Shown here: positions 1-8,062 of the stretch, piece by piece
Numbering within the stretch: position 1 is the first letter of the stretch
How the letters are laid out: every line of letters starts with the position of its first letter
DNA from: Psychrosphaera aestuarii
Lineage (GTDB): Bacteria; Pseudomonadota; Gammaproteobacteria; Enterobacterales; Alteromonadaceae
Reading direction: 5' to 3'
Assembly: GCF_017948405.1 (NCBI RefSeq)
Contig: NZ_CP072844.1
Span: 2,976,001-3,040,000, forward strand
DNA: 64,000 nucleotides
Position numbers and translations under genes: made by a program
Notes under the pieces: generated by a model
Told to the model about the DNA's origin: nothing
The model's database searches: none
The model's input: the letters and a program-made list of their open reading frames with translations, nothing else

Positions 1-7
1 CAAAATC

Positions 8-973
8 TTGGTTTATATAAAACATGGTTTGAAGTTTCTAACTCTAGCGGTTCTTTCGCTGTATTTATCTGGATGTATCGCCCCTCAAACGGAGCGCTTT
101 TTAACTACCTCAACAAACGCTGAACACTTGATAAAAGATGTTCCTTTTTATCCTCAACAAGAGTTTTTTTGTGGGCCAACCACCATTGCCGAAGTATTAA
201 ACTTTTATGGAGAGTCGATTAAACCTAATGACATCGCCCCGTCGTTATTTATTCCAGGAAGAAATGGCAGCTTACAAGTTGAAATGGCGTCAAGCATTCG
301 ACAGCTTGGTTACATTGCATATCAAGATCAATTGAACCTGACAGAACTGATTAATATTGTTGAAAAGGATGTGCCTGTCATTGTCCTGCAGAATAATGGA
401 TTGTCTTGGTATCCAAGATGGCACTATGCCGTTGTTATTGGTTATGAAAAAGCATCTCAATCGTTAATAATGCACACTGGCTTAACGGCAAACCGCAAGG
501 TCGATATGTCGCTGTTTGAGAGAACTTGGAAACGCGCAAAACACTGGGCGATCGCTCCAATGCCAGTGAGCCTGGCACCGACTGGGTTAAAGGAAATTCC
601 ATACCTACAAGCTGCACAAGATCTCATCACCGTCGGTCAACAAACGAACGGCGTTATAGCATTAACAACAGCATATAATCATTGGAAAGAGTCTCACCTT
701 CCTGCACTGTTACTCGCTAATCATTTTATTGAAAGTGAGCCTAATAGAGCGAGAGAATGGTACAAAAAAGCCTTCAAGTTGGCACCAAACAACGCCCCTC
801 TTTTAAACAACTACGCGTATACTTTGGGGAAATTAGGTTGTAAAAATACGGCTAAACAGTTAATTCAACAAGCCATTGATGCAGAGCCGAATAACGAAAA
901 CTATATAAACACGTTAAACTCGATACGCTCTATGATTCCAAACGCTAAGCGTATTGAAGAATGTTCATTATAA
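8..973 (+). CDS. C39-like cysteine peptidase lipoprotein with TPR tail (PA2778-like family)
   Basis: A 321-residue predicted lipoprotein. The signal peptide ends in a lipobox (LSGC, acylated Cys23). A papain-like C39-type domain follows, with the nucleophile in FCGPTT (Cys55) and the histidine in WHYAVVIGY (His140). The last third carries TPR-like helices (AREWYKKAFKLAPNNAPLLNNYA). The combination of C39 domain and TPR resembles PA2778-family cysteine peptidases, whose substrates are unknown. The reading frame begins with TTG 7 bases inside the window, so a start further upstream cannot be excluded. The next gene, a small secreted protein, starts 14 bases after its stop and is probably co-transcribed. 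The family call is fairly secure; the in vivo role is not known. Confidence 0.8.
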   Translation: MVYIKHGLKFLTLAVLSLYLSGCIAPQTERFLTTSTNAEHLIKDVPFYPQQEFFCGPTTIAEVLNFYGESIKPNDIAPSLFIPGRNGSLQVEMASSIRQLGYIAYQDQLNLTELINIVEKDVPVIVLQNNGLSWYPRWHYAVVIGYEKASQSLIMHTGLTANRKVDMSLFERTWKRAKHWAIAPMPVSLAPTGLKEIPYLQAAQDLITVGQQTNGVIALTTAYNHWKESHLPALLLANHFIESEPNRAREWYKKAFKLAPNNAPLLNNYAYTLGKLGCKNTAKQLIQQAIDAEPNNENYINTLNSIRSMIPNAKRIEECSL

Positions 974-987
974 AAAGGAATATAAAT

Positions 988-1425
988 ATGAAATTGAAAA
1001 TAATTACACTGCTATCTTTATTGCTCTCTTTCTCGGCTTTTTCAAATGAATACCAAGAAGAAATAGATAAGTTTTTTAATCTTTATAAAGCTGAGAAAAT
1101 CAGCCAAGCTGTTGATTCAATTTATTCAACAAATAAGTACGTGTCGTCAATTCCAGATCAAGTCCAAAATGTCAAAAACCAATTAACTGCTGCGAAGGGC
1201 ATGTTAGGTGAAATAAATTTCATCAACAAAATTTCTGATTATAAAGTGGGTGATTTGATGGTGCAGGTGACTTACATAGTAACTTATGATCGACAACCAC
1301 TACGATTTGAGTTTCAGTTTTTTAAGGTAAACGACGGCTGGAGAGTCTATTCATTTTCTTTCGACGATGATCTTGATGACGAGCTGAAAGTGCTAGCTAG
1401 AAAGTCAGCACTTTCAAATAGTTAG
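988..1425 (+). CDS. Small secreted protein of unknown function
   Basis: 145 residues with a clear Sec signal peptide (MKLKIITLLSLLLSFSAFS) and a mature alpha+beta domain rich in acidic residues near the C-terminus. The ATG at 988 is chosen over an in-frame ATG at 961 because it has an AAGGA Shine-Dalgarno at about 976-980 and places the signal peptide at the N-terminus. It follows the C39-like lipoprotein by 14 bases, which suggests one transcript. I do not recognise the family; the size and fold pattern resemble small periplasmic DUF-type proteins. It ends directly against the convergent gene at 1426. Confidence 0.7.
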   Translation: MKLKIITLLSLLLSFSAFSNEYQEEIDKFFNLYKAEKISQAVDSIYSTNKYVSSIPDQVQNVKNQLTAAKGMLGEINFINKISDYKVGDLMVQVTYIVTYDRQPLRFEFQFFKVNDGWRVYSFSFDDDLDDELKVLARKSALSNS

Positions 1426-1896
1426 TTAACTTGAAACTTTTGCCTCTATAAATGCTTTGGCCGCTTCAGATAAGTGAGCAAAGCTTAGGTAATATCGGCC
1501 TTTGGTGTAGGTTAAAATAACACCCTTTTCCGTTCGTGTTATCGACTTTATGTCATCCCACTCAATGGTAACCTCGTGATACAAGGTCTGTGTTGATACA
1601 CCGGCCTCGTCTATTTTTAACGTCACGTCTGAATTCGACTCTTTTGATAGCATTTGACGCCAAACCCACCACGTTTGCTGCCAATAAACACTCATTGCCT
1701 CTATCACGGACAAAACAATAATAAATATAGCGACATGCCAAAGTTGACCGAGCAGCAAAGCAATACAGCCGAGTATTAAAATCGCTAGAGCTTTTTTATA
1801 AGCTTTAAGGCCTGTAGGTTTGTTCGCTGATTGTTCAAAGCACTCATGGTAGAACGCTTTATCTAACTTAAAAGTTGTCTCGAATGTAAAACTCAA
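1426..1896 (-). CDS. YcxB-like membrane protein
   Basis: 156 residues. A short cytosolic N-terminus is followed by two adjacent transmembrane helices (about residues 36-70) and a C-terminal soluble domain that reads VTIEWDDIKSI...KGVILTYTKGRYYLSFAHL. This is the layout of the YcxB-like family, whose C-terminal half is PH-like. Function is unknown in the family. The gene converges with the secreted-protein gene, with no spacer between the stop codons. Confidence 0.7.
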   Translation of the reverse strand: MSFTFETTFKLDKAFYHECFEQSANKPTGLKAYKKALAILILGCIALLLGQLWHVAIFIIVLSVIEAMSVYWQQTWWVWRQMLSKESNSDVTLKIDEAGVSTQTLYHEVTIEWDDIKSITRTEKGVILTYTKGRYYLSFAHLSEAAKAFIEAKVSS

Positions 1897-1937
1897 AATT
1901 AATCTCTGCTGTGATTTTTTGTGTAGTTTACCTTTAA

Positions 1938-2156
1938 CTATTATTAAAGCCTAGTTTAAGTAAACCTGAGGTGATCACTATAAGTGATGCGCCGGCGGGT
2001 GGCTCAATTATATTGTTAGACGCCACACATATTTACGTACAAGACGACTTGATTGAAAATGGCATGATAAACCAGGATAAATTAGACACAGTTGGCAAAA
2101 TGGCTGCCGACTTTTTTAGCCTAACAAAACAATTAGTTGAACTGAAACGACCATAA
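1938..2156 (+). pseudogene. Remnant: C-terminal end of a flavin reductase-family protein
   Basis: The open frame runs from just after a stop at 1935-1937 to 2156; a GTG at 1971 preceded by GAGG could still permit a 61-residue product. The sequence (DAPAGGSIILLDATHIYV, then DDLIENGMINQDKLDTVGKM and a terminal VELKRP) matches in layout the last 50-60 residues of flavin reductase/RutF-type FMN-binding proteins, which typically end ...IGRLGG..Y..T...F...RP. Those proteins are about 200 residues long, and the whole N-terminal FMN-binding barrel is absent upstream. I infer a 5'-truncated pseudogene. A short functional ORF is possible but less likely. Confidence 0.55.
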
Positions 2157-2161
2157 TGTGA

Positions 2162-2554
2162 TCAACCGTGGTGACTGTCTTTCATCAATAGTTCAAGCTT
2201 AGCCTTTGCTTTTTCAGGATTTTCTAAGTCAGTCATCTCTACCATTTCACATTCGTCTCTGATCATTTCGGATAATAAGCTGGGATAATGCCGGCAGTCT
2301 TCAGGTCGATTCAGATAAATACTACAGGTATATATTTTTTTTGCCGTTGGGTCGGTTTGTGGTGCGGTTTCTAAAAACGGGCAAGTTGTGTACGGCTCGC
2401 CTGTGTTGGGATTAAACCAGATTTGACCGTTTTTTACATATTGGTATATTTCAGGATTGAATATTTCCCAAAGTTCTATTTCTTCTTTTGTTACCGCCAA
2501 GTCGCCGCCACCATATTTGATACAGCATTTGCCACATTGATTGCAGTTCTTCAT
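2162..2554 (-). CDS. YkgJ-type cysteine cluster protein
   Basis: 130 residues. An N-terminal CxxCxxCC motif (C4, C7, C10, C11) is followed by CPFLE and a later C...CRHYP segment, the Cys pattern of the YkgJ/UPF0153 'putative zinc- or iron-chelating' family. The cysteines probably bind a metal or Fe-S cluster; the biological role is not established. It is a cytosolic protein without signal peptide. The gene is transcribed toward the flavin-reductase remnant, with only 5 bases between the two ends. Confidence 0.8.
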   Translation of the reverse strand: MKNCNQCGKCCIKYGGGDLAVTKEEIELWEIFNPEIYQYVKNGQIWFNPNTGEPYTTCPFLETAPQTDPTAKKIYTCSIYLNRPEDCRHYPSLLSEMIRDECEMVEMTDLENPEKAKAKLELLMKDSHHG

Positions 2555-2692
2555 TAAGATAATCGTCCGTTTACTTTGTAAACCGAGTGTAGCACTAATT
2601 ACACCAGTTCATTGTGGAAGTAATACCATCAGCGAATATAAAAGAGTTGGTTAAATACATAATCATAGTTAAAGTATAACCAGTTGATAAAA

Positions 2693-3289
2693 ATGGAGTA
2701 TCTAAGTTTGAAATATCTTTGGCTGATAATTTTTACTAGCGTTTTGGTGTGGTCTGGCATTAACCCTAAAGATCATTTTACTTGGATACTTGAAGTCGCC
2801 CCAGCGGTATTAGGTGTGGTGTTAGTCGCTGCAACATACCACTCATTTAAGTTAACTCCTCTTCTATATACGCTCATTCTTTTGCATTGCATTGTCTTAA
2901 TGGTTGGTGGTCACTATACCTACGCCGAGGTGCCATTATTTGACGGTCTGTGGGGCGCTGAGCGAAATAACTACGATAAAGTTGGCCATTTTTTTCAAGG
3001 TTTTGTACCAGCTATAATTGCCAGAGAAGTATTAATTAGGAAACACATTATTAATGGCCAGGTTTGGCTGGCTTTTATTATCATTTCAATATGCCTCGCG
3101 TTTAGCGCGTTTTATGAATTAATAGAGTGGTGGGTTGCCATCATGACGGGCGAAGGCGCGGAAGCCTTTTTGGGCACTCAGGGTTATGAGTGGGATACAC
3201 AATCCGATATGTGGTTAGCGTTAATCGGTGCTTGTACCGCATTAGTAACCCTGTCTAAATATCATAACCACCAGCTATCAAAGTGCTAA
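2693..3289 (+). CDS. DUF2238/YjdF-family inner membrane protein
   Basis: 198 residues with about six predicted transmembrane segments. Family signatures are the loop HYTYAEVPLFDGLWG, then NNYDKVGHFFQGFVPA and FYELIEWW, and QGYEWDTQSDMWLALIG near the C-terminus; these conserved Asp/His/Glu positions are typical of the YjdF/DUF2238 family. Function is unknown. The ATG at 2693 is preferred to an in-frame TTG at 2684; neither has a strong ribosome binding site. An intrinsic terminator follows at 3312. Confidence 0.8.
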   Translation: MEYLSLKYLWLIIFTSVLVWSGINPKDHFTWILEVAPAVLGVVLVAATYHSFKLTPLLYTLILLHCIVLMVGGHYTYAEVPLFDGLWGAERNNYDKVGHFFQGFVPAIIAREVLIRKHIINGQVWLAFIIISICLAFSAFYELIEWWVAIMTGEGAEAFLGTQGYEWDTQSDMWLALIGACTALVTLSKYHNHQLSKC

Positions 3290-3311
3290 TTTGGAAATAC
3301 CTTTGAAAAGT

Positions 3312-3352
3312 AAAAGGTTAGATTTCTCAATATGTTAGAACTAACCTTTTTA
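3312..3352 (+). terminator. Intrinsic terminator after the DUF2238 gene
   Basis: A perfect 10-bp inverted repeat (AAAAGGTTAG at 3312-3321, CTAACCTTTT at 3341-3350) whose loop can add a further TTCT/AGAA pairing. The right arm ends in a T-run. It separates the DUF2238 gene from ybaK and supports starting ybaK downstream of it. Confidence 0.7.
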
Positions 3353-3387
3353 TGTGGTTATTTTTAAAAAATAAACATGGTGTGCTC

Positions 3388-3855
3388 ATGACTCCTGCAA
3401 TTAATAGCTTGCTGCAACACAACGTTAAGCACAAAGTGCATGAGTATCATCATGACTCAGCGTCACCTTCTTATGCGTTAGAGGCGGCAGAAAAGCTTAG
3501 TGTTGATGCAAGTGCGGTGTATAAAACGTTAATTGTTAAATTGCAGACATCGGAGCTAATTGTTGCTCTTGTCCCTTCAAACTCAAAACTAAATATGAAG
3601 TTGGTTGCCAAAGCCACCGGTTCAAAAAAGGCGACGATGGCCGATGCAATAGATGCACAAAGAAGTTCTGGGTATGTACTTGGTGGAATTTCGCCACTCG
3701 GGCAAAAAAAACGATTACGCACCTTCATCGACACCTCGGCGTTAAACCAATCTTCTATTTTTATTAGTGGTGGTAGACGTGGACTAGAACTTGAGCTATC
3801 GGCAACAGATCTTGCTAAATTATGTGACGCAACATTTACAGAATTAGTCGACTAA
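3388..3855 (+). CDS. ybaK: Cys-tRNA(Pro)/Cys-tRNA(Cys) deacylase YbaK/EbsC
   Basis: 155 residues, the usual size. YbaK hydrolyses mis-acylated Cys-tRNA(Pro) in trans, complementing ProRS editing. The YbaK/aaRS-associated fold is seen in YALEAAEKL, VYKTLIVKL (the conserved lysine after VYKT), AKATGSKKATMADA, GYVLGGISPLGQKK (the conserved GGxSPxG loop) and ISGGRRGLELEL. The ATG at 3388 is chosen because residues from here align with the family start; an in-frame ATG at 3352 would overlap the upstream terminator. It precedes murI by about 100 bases. Confidence 0.9.
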   Translation: MTPAINSLLQHNVKHKVHEYHHDSASPSYALEAAEKLSVDASAVYKTLIVKLQTSELIVALVPSNSKLNMKLVAKATGSKKATMADAIDAQRSSGYVLGGISPLGQKKRLRTFIDTSALNQSSIFISGGRRGLELELSATDLAKLCDATFTELVD

Positions 3856-3959
3856 TCAAAAGTATTCTTTGGTAAATTGTATTTTTACTTTTTTATATTG
3901 TGAAAGACTCGTTGAATTATGCTAATTTTGCGGCTCAATTAGGAGCAATTAAAAATAAA

Positions 3960-4769
3960 ATGAACGACGAGCAACAACCTATAGGTATTTTTGATTCCGG
4001 TGTCGGTGGACTGTCAATCGCCAAAGACATTCATGCTTTAATGCCAAATGAAAATCTCATCTATGTTGCCGATCAAGCTTATGCACCTTATGGCAGTAAA
4101 TCGCCTCAACAGATTCAACAACGTTGCCAGAGCATTACGCAGTTTCTTATTGAAAAAAACTGCAAGGCGATTGTGGTTGCATGCAATACGGCGACGGTAA
4201 ATGCAATCTCGTTTTTACGAGAACAATATTCATTGCCAATTATTGGTGTAGAACCAGGAATTAAACCGGCTGCGTTAAATAGTCGGTCAGGCATTATTGG
4301 TGTATTAGCCACTGAACAAACTATACAAAGTGCTGCATTTAGTTCACTTATCAATCGATTTAAGCAACATGTTAAGGTTGAAGTTCAAGCTTGTCCAAAA
4401 ATGGTGGAATTAGTTGAGGCAAACAACTTATTAAGTGATGAGGCTTTGTCTATTGTTGCTGAGTATATTAGCCCGCTACTTGAAAAAGGGGCGGACCAAA
4501 TTGCACTGGGTTGTACACATTATGTTTTTTTAGAACCACTTATTAGCAAAGTAATTAATGACAGAGCTGAAATCGTCAATACCGCTAGCCCCGTTGCCGC
4601 CCAAGTACAACGACGCTTGTTAGAAAAGAATCTATTATCGAATGCTAAACATAAAGGTAATGTGACTCTGTTTAGCTCATCCGCTAGTGAACAAAACATT
4701 AATCTACTTAATCAACTTTGGGGAAGTGAACCAAGTCATTATTTGCACGTAGAGTCTTTTACTCGTTAA
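3960..4769 (+). CDS. murI: Glutamate racemase
   Basis: 269 residues from the ATG at 3960. It interconverts L- and D-glutamate, supplying D-Glu for peptidoglycan, by a two-base mechanism using paired cysteines. Both are present, in VACNTAT and LGCTHY. Other signatures are IGIFDSGVGGLS near the N-terminus, DQAYAPYGSKS and IIGVEPGIKPA. An in-frame GTG at 3900 would add 20 unconserved residues; the ATG at 3960 sits 14 bases after AGGAG, and family proteins begin just before IGIFDSG. The DUF3750 lipoprotein gene follows after 11 bases. Confidence 0.93.
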   Translation: MNDEQQPIGIFDSGVGGLSIAKDIHALMPNENLIYVADQAYAPYGSKSPQQIQQRCQSITQFLIEKNCKAIVVACNTATVNAISFLREQYSLPIIGVEPGIKPAALNSRSGIIGVLATEQTIQSAAFSSLINRFKQHVKVEVQACPKMVELVEANNLLSDEALSIVAEYISPLLEKGADQIALGCTHYVFLEPLISKVINDRAEIVNTASPVAAQVQRRLLEKNLLSNAKHKGNVTLFSSSASEQNINLLNQLWGSEPSHYLHVESFTR

Positions 4770-4780
4770 GGTGAATTTAT

Positions 4781-5323
4781 ATGAAAGCAAAAATACTCTC
4801 GACAACCCTCATTATTATCATGGCCTTGTTGCTATCGTCGTGTTCAAGCAAGAACTGGCGTGAAACAAGTCGTGAGCCTGCCGGGATAGCGCCTAACCCT
4901 GAAGTGACGCAAGACGCCGTGATTCAATTTTATGCTGCTGACGCTTTTAGCTGGCGTGGTTGGTTTGCCGTTCACTCTTGGTTTGCATTAAAAAAACAAG
5001 GAGCTGATGAATATACCGTATACGAAGTGGTTGGTTGGGGTGTAAAAGAGGGCCGCCCAGCTATTAGAACTTACACAACAAAAACACCTGATCGCTACTG
5101 GTATGGTGCCAAACCAGAGGCATTTTTAACCATTAGTGGTGCTAAAGCATCTAAACTTATCCCACAAATAGAGGCAGCAGTCCTTCGCTATCCTTGGAAA
5201 AATGAATATACCCTTTTTCCTGGCCCAAACAGTAACACCTTTCCCGCTTGGATAGGCTTACAAGTGCCTGAACTGGAGCTAGATATGCCTTTTCGAGCCA
5301 TTGGCAGTGGTTACGCCGACTAG
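4781..5323 (+). CDS. DUF3750 lipoprotein
   Basis: 180 residues. An N-terminal lipoprotein signal (MKAKILSTTLIIIMALLLSSC) is followed by a DUF3750 domain, recognisable by FSWRGWFAVHSWFALK, EYTVYEVVGWG, YWYGAKPEA, and a terminal stretch with GPNSNTFPAWIGLQVPEL and FRAIGSGY. The conserved His, Trp, Asn and Cys/Ser pattern suggests an enzyme-like envelope protein, but no activity is known to me. An AAGGTG Shine-Dalgarno lies 6 bases before the ATG, and the gene probably shares a transcript with murI. Confidence 0.8.
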   Translation: MKAKILSTTLIIIMALLLSSCSSKNWRETSREPAGIAPNPEVTQDAVIQFYAADAFSWRGWFAVHSWFALKKQGADEYTVYEVVGWGVKEGRPAIRTYTTKTPDRYWYGAKPEAFLTISGAKASKLIPQIEAAVLRYPWKNEYTLFPGPNSNTFPAWIGLQVPELELDMPFRAIGSGYAD

Positions 5324-5357
5324 TGCCTGATACTCAAAAAACAAGGTTACAGTAACG

Positions 5358-6212
5358 TTAGCTATCGTTTTCTATTTTTACACTCTCATAAGCCGCTATT
5401 GCTGTATTAGCAAACTCATTGTTTCCTTTTTGCATTCGTCTATAGTGCGTTAGTGTTTTTATTAAATATCGCTCAAGTATGCTCTTTTCGTTTTCGGTTT
5501 TATAAAACCAAAGTGCTTCACCTGCAACGTCTATCCGCTTTGGTTGGCTTGAACTACCTGTGGTCACAAATTCACCTTCTGAGTTCATAAACTTAGTATG
5601 TTTAGTCTCCGTAGGTTTAACGTCATTTGTTACTAAAAGTACTTCATAAAAACGATTGTTTTCTTCTAGTACCACTTCATGGCGAAGTCTGAATTCCATT
5701 TCCTTGAGTTGCTTACGCAATGGAAATTGGTGGTGCACAGGGCACAACAAAAAATCTAACGATAAGTTTGGAAATCTGTTGTTTAGTTGAGTGATAAACT
5801 CAATCATTAAATCACCGCCGACGCCCGCAATTATAATCAAGTGTCTTACATCGTCCGCGACCTTTGAACTTACAGCCGTTTTTCCATTTATATTGGCGGC
5901 TTTATCTAAAGGTAAAGAAGAAACGTCTTCGCACAATGTGTGCCATTGATTTGTTTGATTCGGAAAAAACTGTTTTAGGTTTAGCTCTACATTCGCCACC
6001 AACTCAGGAACAATATCCACAAAAAAGAGCTGGCTACTTATGCCATTTTTTAACAGTGCGGCACCAAGTTGGCCATGGTCACAACAGGTATCCCATATAT
6101 AGTCGTATTCAAACTGCTTATGGTATTGCTCTGCAATTGACTGAATTGTGCCTAAACGATCGCTAAGTTTCACCTGTTGGCGCCCTATTTTAATATTATG
6201 AAAGCAACTCAT
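5358..6212 (-). CDS. TrmK-family tRNA (adenine-N1)-methyltransferase-like protein
   Basis: 284 residues. The N-terminal Rossmann domain has the SAM-binding motif DTCCDHGQLGAALL (motif I), a motif II acidic end in FFVDIVPELV, and IIAGVGGDLMIEFI. A C-terminal segment has CPVHHQFPLRKQL and ENNRFYEVL. This matches the TrmK/DUF633 family, which methylates N1 of A22 in some bacterial tRNAs. Whether this homologue uses the same site is not known. It is convergent with the DUF3750 gene and divergent from the dsbA remnant. Confidence 0.75.
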   Translation of the reverse strand: MSCFHNIKIGRQQVKLSDRLGTIQSIAEQYHKQFEYDYIWDTCCDHGQLGAALLKNGISSQLFFVDIVPELVANVELNLKQFFPNQTNQWHTLCEDVSSLPLDKAANINGKTAVSSKVADDVRHLIIIAGVGGDLMIEFITQLNNRFPNLSLDFLLCPVHHQFPLRKQLKEMEFRLRHEVVLEENNRFYEVLLVTNDVKPTETKHTKFMNSEGEFVTTGSSSQPKRIDVAGEALWFYKTENEKSILERYLIKTLTHYRRMQKGNNEFANTAIAAYESVKIENDS

Positions 6213-6303
6213 TGAATAATCATCGCGTTACTGCAACAATCATTTTATATTCTTGATAACTCGATACAAAGGAATCTCCGTGGACCGTTTTAAGGACAAA
6301 TAC

Positions 6304-6564
6304 ATGTCAAAAAACACTCAACTAATTACCGCTTTGTTTACGCTTGTATTTACTCTTTTTGCATTCCAATCAAACGCTGCTGAATTTGAAGAAGGCGTAC
6401 ATTATCAAGAAATAAAGCCTTATGATGTTAAAAAACCTGAAGTCCGTGAGTTCTTTTCATTTTACTGCCCTCATTGTTTTAAGCAAGAAAGCTTCATGAG
6501 AGAAATTAAATCAAAACAAGAATATTTCGCTTTGATTCAGTATTTATTAAATAAACCGCTTTAA
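6304..6564 (+). pseudogene. dsbA: dsbA with a large in-frame internal deletion
   Basis: The 86-residue product retains a signal peptide, the early strand EFEEGVHYQEIKP, the thioredoxin active site FFSFYCPHCFKQESF, then jumps at about residue 65 to SKQEYFALIQYLL, the C-terminal helix of DsbA. In Vibrio-type DsbA about 110-120 residues (the helical insertion domain and the cis-Pro loop) lie between these parts. The ATG at 6304 has AAGGA at 6292-6296. Without the helical domain and cis-Pro loop it should not work as a normal disulfide oxidase, though the CPHC motif remains translatable. I call it a pseudogene; a functional mini-DsbA is the alternative. Confidence 0.75.
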
Positions 6565-6579
6565 TAACAAGGTCGTATT

Positions 6580-7179
6580 TTGACAAAATATATAAACAGT
6601 AATGCCCACTATTTAGATGCGTTTTTTACTGATCTAGATATGTCAGACAGCGCTATAAATGATGCCGAATTTGAAGGTTGTACGTTCACAGACTGTAATT
6701 TTAGTGATGTAAACTTTGAAGACTGTAAATTTGTTGAATGCCATTTTGTTCGCTGCAATCTAAGCTTGTCAAAAGTAGGTGGTTGCCAATATGCAGATGT
6801 TTTATTTGCCGATTGCAAAATGTTAGGTATTGATTGGACGCGAGCTTATTGGCCAAATATCAGCTTGTCGGCGCAGGTAAAATTTGAAAAGTGCGTGCTC
6901 AATGACAGTTCTTTTTTTGGCTTAGAGTTACCTAGTTTGGTATTAGAAGAATGCAGAGCTTTTGATGTTGATTTTCGTGAAGGCATTTTTAAAAACGCAG
7001 ACTTTAGTTTTACTGACTTTACTAATAGCCAATTTAACAAAACGGTTTTAAATAATGCTAACTTTACCGAAGCCGTTGGCTATTCCATTAATTTATTTGA
7101 AAACGATATTGAAGGTGCAACGTTTTCAAGGTTTGAGGCCGTAAACTTACTAGAAAGTATTGGGCTAAAATTAGTTTAA
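6580..7179 (+). CDS. Pentapeptide-repeat protein (Qnr-like layout)
   Basis: 199 residues, nearly all built from A(D/N)LXX-type pentapeptide repeats, for example CTFTDCNFSDVNFEDCKFVE and FKNADFSFTDFTNSQFN. A non-repeat loop KMLGIDWTRAYWPNIS interrupts the helix at the position where Qnr proteins also carry GI.W, giving two right-handed quadrilateral beta-helix coils. Qnr proteins (about 218 residues) mimic DNA and protect gyrase from quinolones; that activity is not implied here. The start is a TTG at 6580 with AAGG 9 bases before it, immediately after the dsbA remnant. Confidence 0.75.
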   Translation: MTKYINSNAHYLDAFFTDLDMSDSAINDAEFEGCTFTDCNFSDVNFEDCKFVECHFVRCNLSLSKVGGCQYADVLFADCKMLGIDWTRAYWPNISLSAQVKFEKCVLNDSSFFGLELPSLVLEECRAFDVDFREGIFKNADFSFTDFTNSQFNKTVLNNANFTEAVGYSINLFENDIEGATFSRFEAVNLLESIGLKLV

Positions 7180-7215
7180 CGTGTATAACGCGCCTTCTTT
7201 TTTCAGAGTATTATC

Positions 7216-7695
7216 ATGACATTAACAGAATTATTATCGATACACCCTTTTAGTTGGCAATCCATTGGGGCCGCATTATTATGTGGTTCCATTATTGGTC
7301 TTGAACGTCAGTTACGAGGCAAGCCTGTTGGCATTAGAACCTCGTCGCTGATTGTACTAGGTACTTATATGTTCGTCGCTATTTCTGCCTTTGTTATAAA
7401 CGACGCGTCTGATCCGTCTCGTATTATTGGTCAAGTCGTTACCGGCGTTGGCTTTTTAGGTGCCGGTGTAATGATGACCCGGGAAGGCGTTGTGACTGGC
7501 GTTACGTCTGCAGCAACAATATGGGCACTTGCCGCGTTAGGTGTCTGTATAGCTGTAGTTGACTCGATAGTGGCAATAAAACTGTCGGTGTTAGTTGTGG
7601 CTATTTTATACGGAATTGATGCAGTAGAAGGTTACTCTGCTAACTTAAGTCGTGGCGTACATGCCAAATACAGCAAATGGCGTCGCCACAAATAA
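7216..7695 (+). CDS. MgtC/SapB-family membrane protein
   Basis: 159 residues with four to five transmembrane helices. Family signatures are GAALLCGSIIGLERQLRGKPVGIRTSSLI, here seen as GSIIGLERQ and GKPVGIRT, plus GFLGAGVMM and TSAATIWALAALG. MgtC proteins modulate membrane ATPase or Mg-linked physiology in pathogens, but this short form lacks the C-terminal cytosolic ACT-like domain and its role is uncertain. It starts 36 bases after the pentapeptide gene. Confidence 0.85.
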   Translation: MTLTELLSIHPFSWQSIGAALLCGSIIGLERQLRGKPVGIRTSSLIVLGTYMFVAISAFVINDASDPSRIIGQVVTGVGFLGAGVMMTREGVVTGVTSAATIWALAALGVCIAVVDSIVAIKLSVLVVAILYGIDAVEGYSANLSRGVHAKYSKWRRHK

Positions 7696-7750
7696 CGGCA
7701 CCAGACGCAATCAAAATAAGTTAACACATACGTCTATTTAGGAGAATTGA

Positions 7751-7978
7751 GTGATAAGCCAAAAGTATCACCGCATTGTTTTTTCGTTTTTTATGGCATT
7801 GATCATGTCTTGTGTTATGTCACTTGTGATCACTACTTTTAACGTAGGTATAATTCCAGATTTATTATTAATGTGGTTAAAAGCTTGGGGATTTGCCTTT
7901 ACAGTTGCATTTCCTGCTATTTTTATCGTGTCGCCATTAGTACATAAATTAGTAAATTTAGTCCTTGTTGATAAGTGA
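7751..7978 (+). CDS. DUF2798 small membrane protein
   Basis: 75 residues with two transmembrane helices. The pattern YHRIVFSFFMALIMSCVMSLVIT...WLKAWGFAFTVAFPAIFIVSPLVHKLV is that of DUF2798 proteins. Function is unknown. The start is a GTG at 7751 with a strong GGAGA at 7741-7745. It is the last gene before a bidirectional terminator. Confidence 0.75.
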   Translation: MISQKYHRIVFSFFMALIMSCVMSLVITTFNVGIIPDLLLMWLKAWGFAFTVAFPAIFIVSPLVHKLVNLVLVDK

Positions 7979-8000
7979 CAAACTTGTTACTAAAGTGCGA

Positions 8001-8033
8001 AAAAAAGCAGCGTATTAATAACACTGCTTTTTA
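8001..8033 (+). terminator. Bidirectional intrinsic terminator
   Basis: An A-run plus AAAAAGCAG, a loop, then CTGCTTTTT form a stem with A/T tails on both sides. It lies between the convergent DUF2798 and DUF416 genes and can serve both. Confidence 0.7.
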
Positions 8034-8062
8034 TAGAAGCTTACTTATTTACAACTAAAAGA

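Noticed and set aside
1386..1415. 9-bp inverted repeat GAAAGTGCT/AGCACTTTC
   Set aside because: Inside the coding end of the secreted-protein gene, without a T-run; likely chance.
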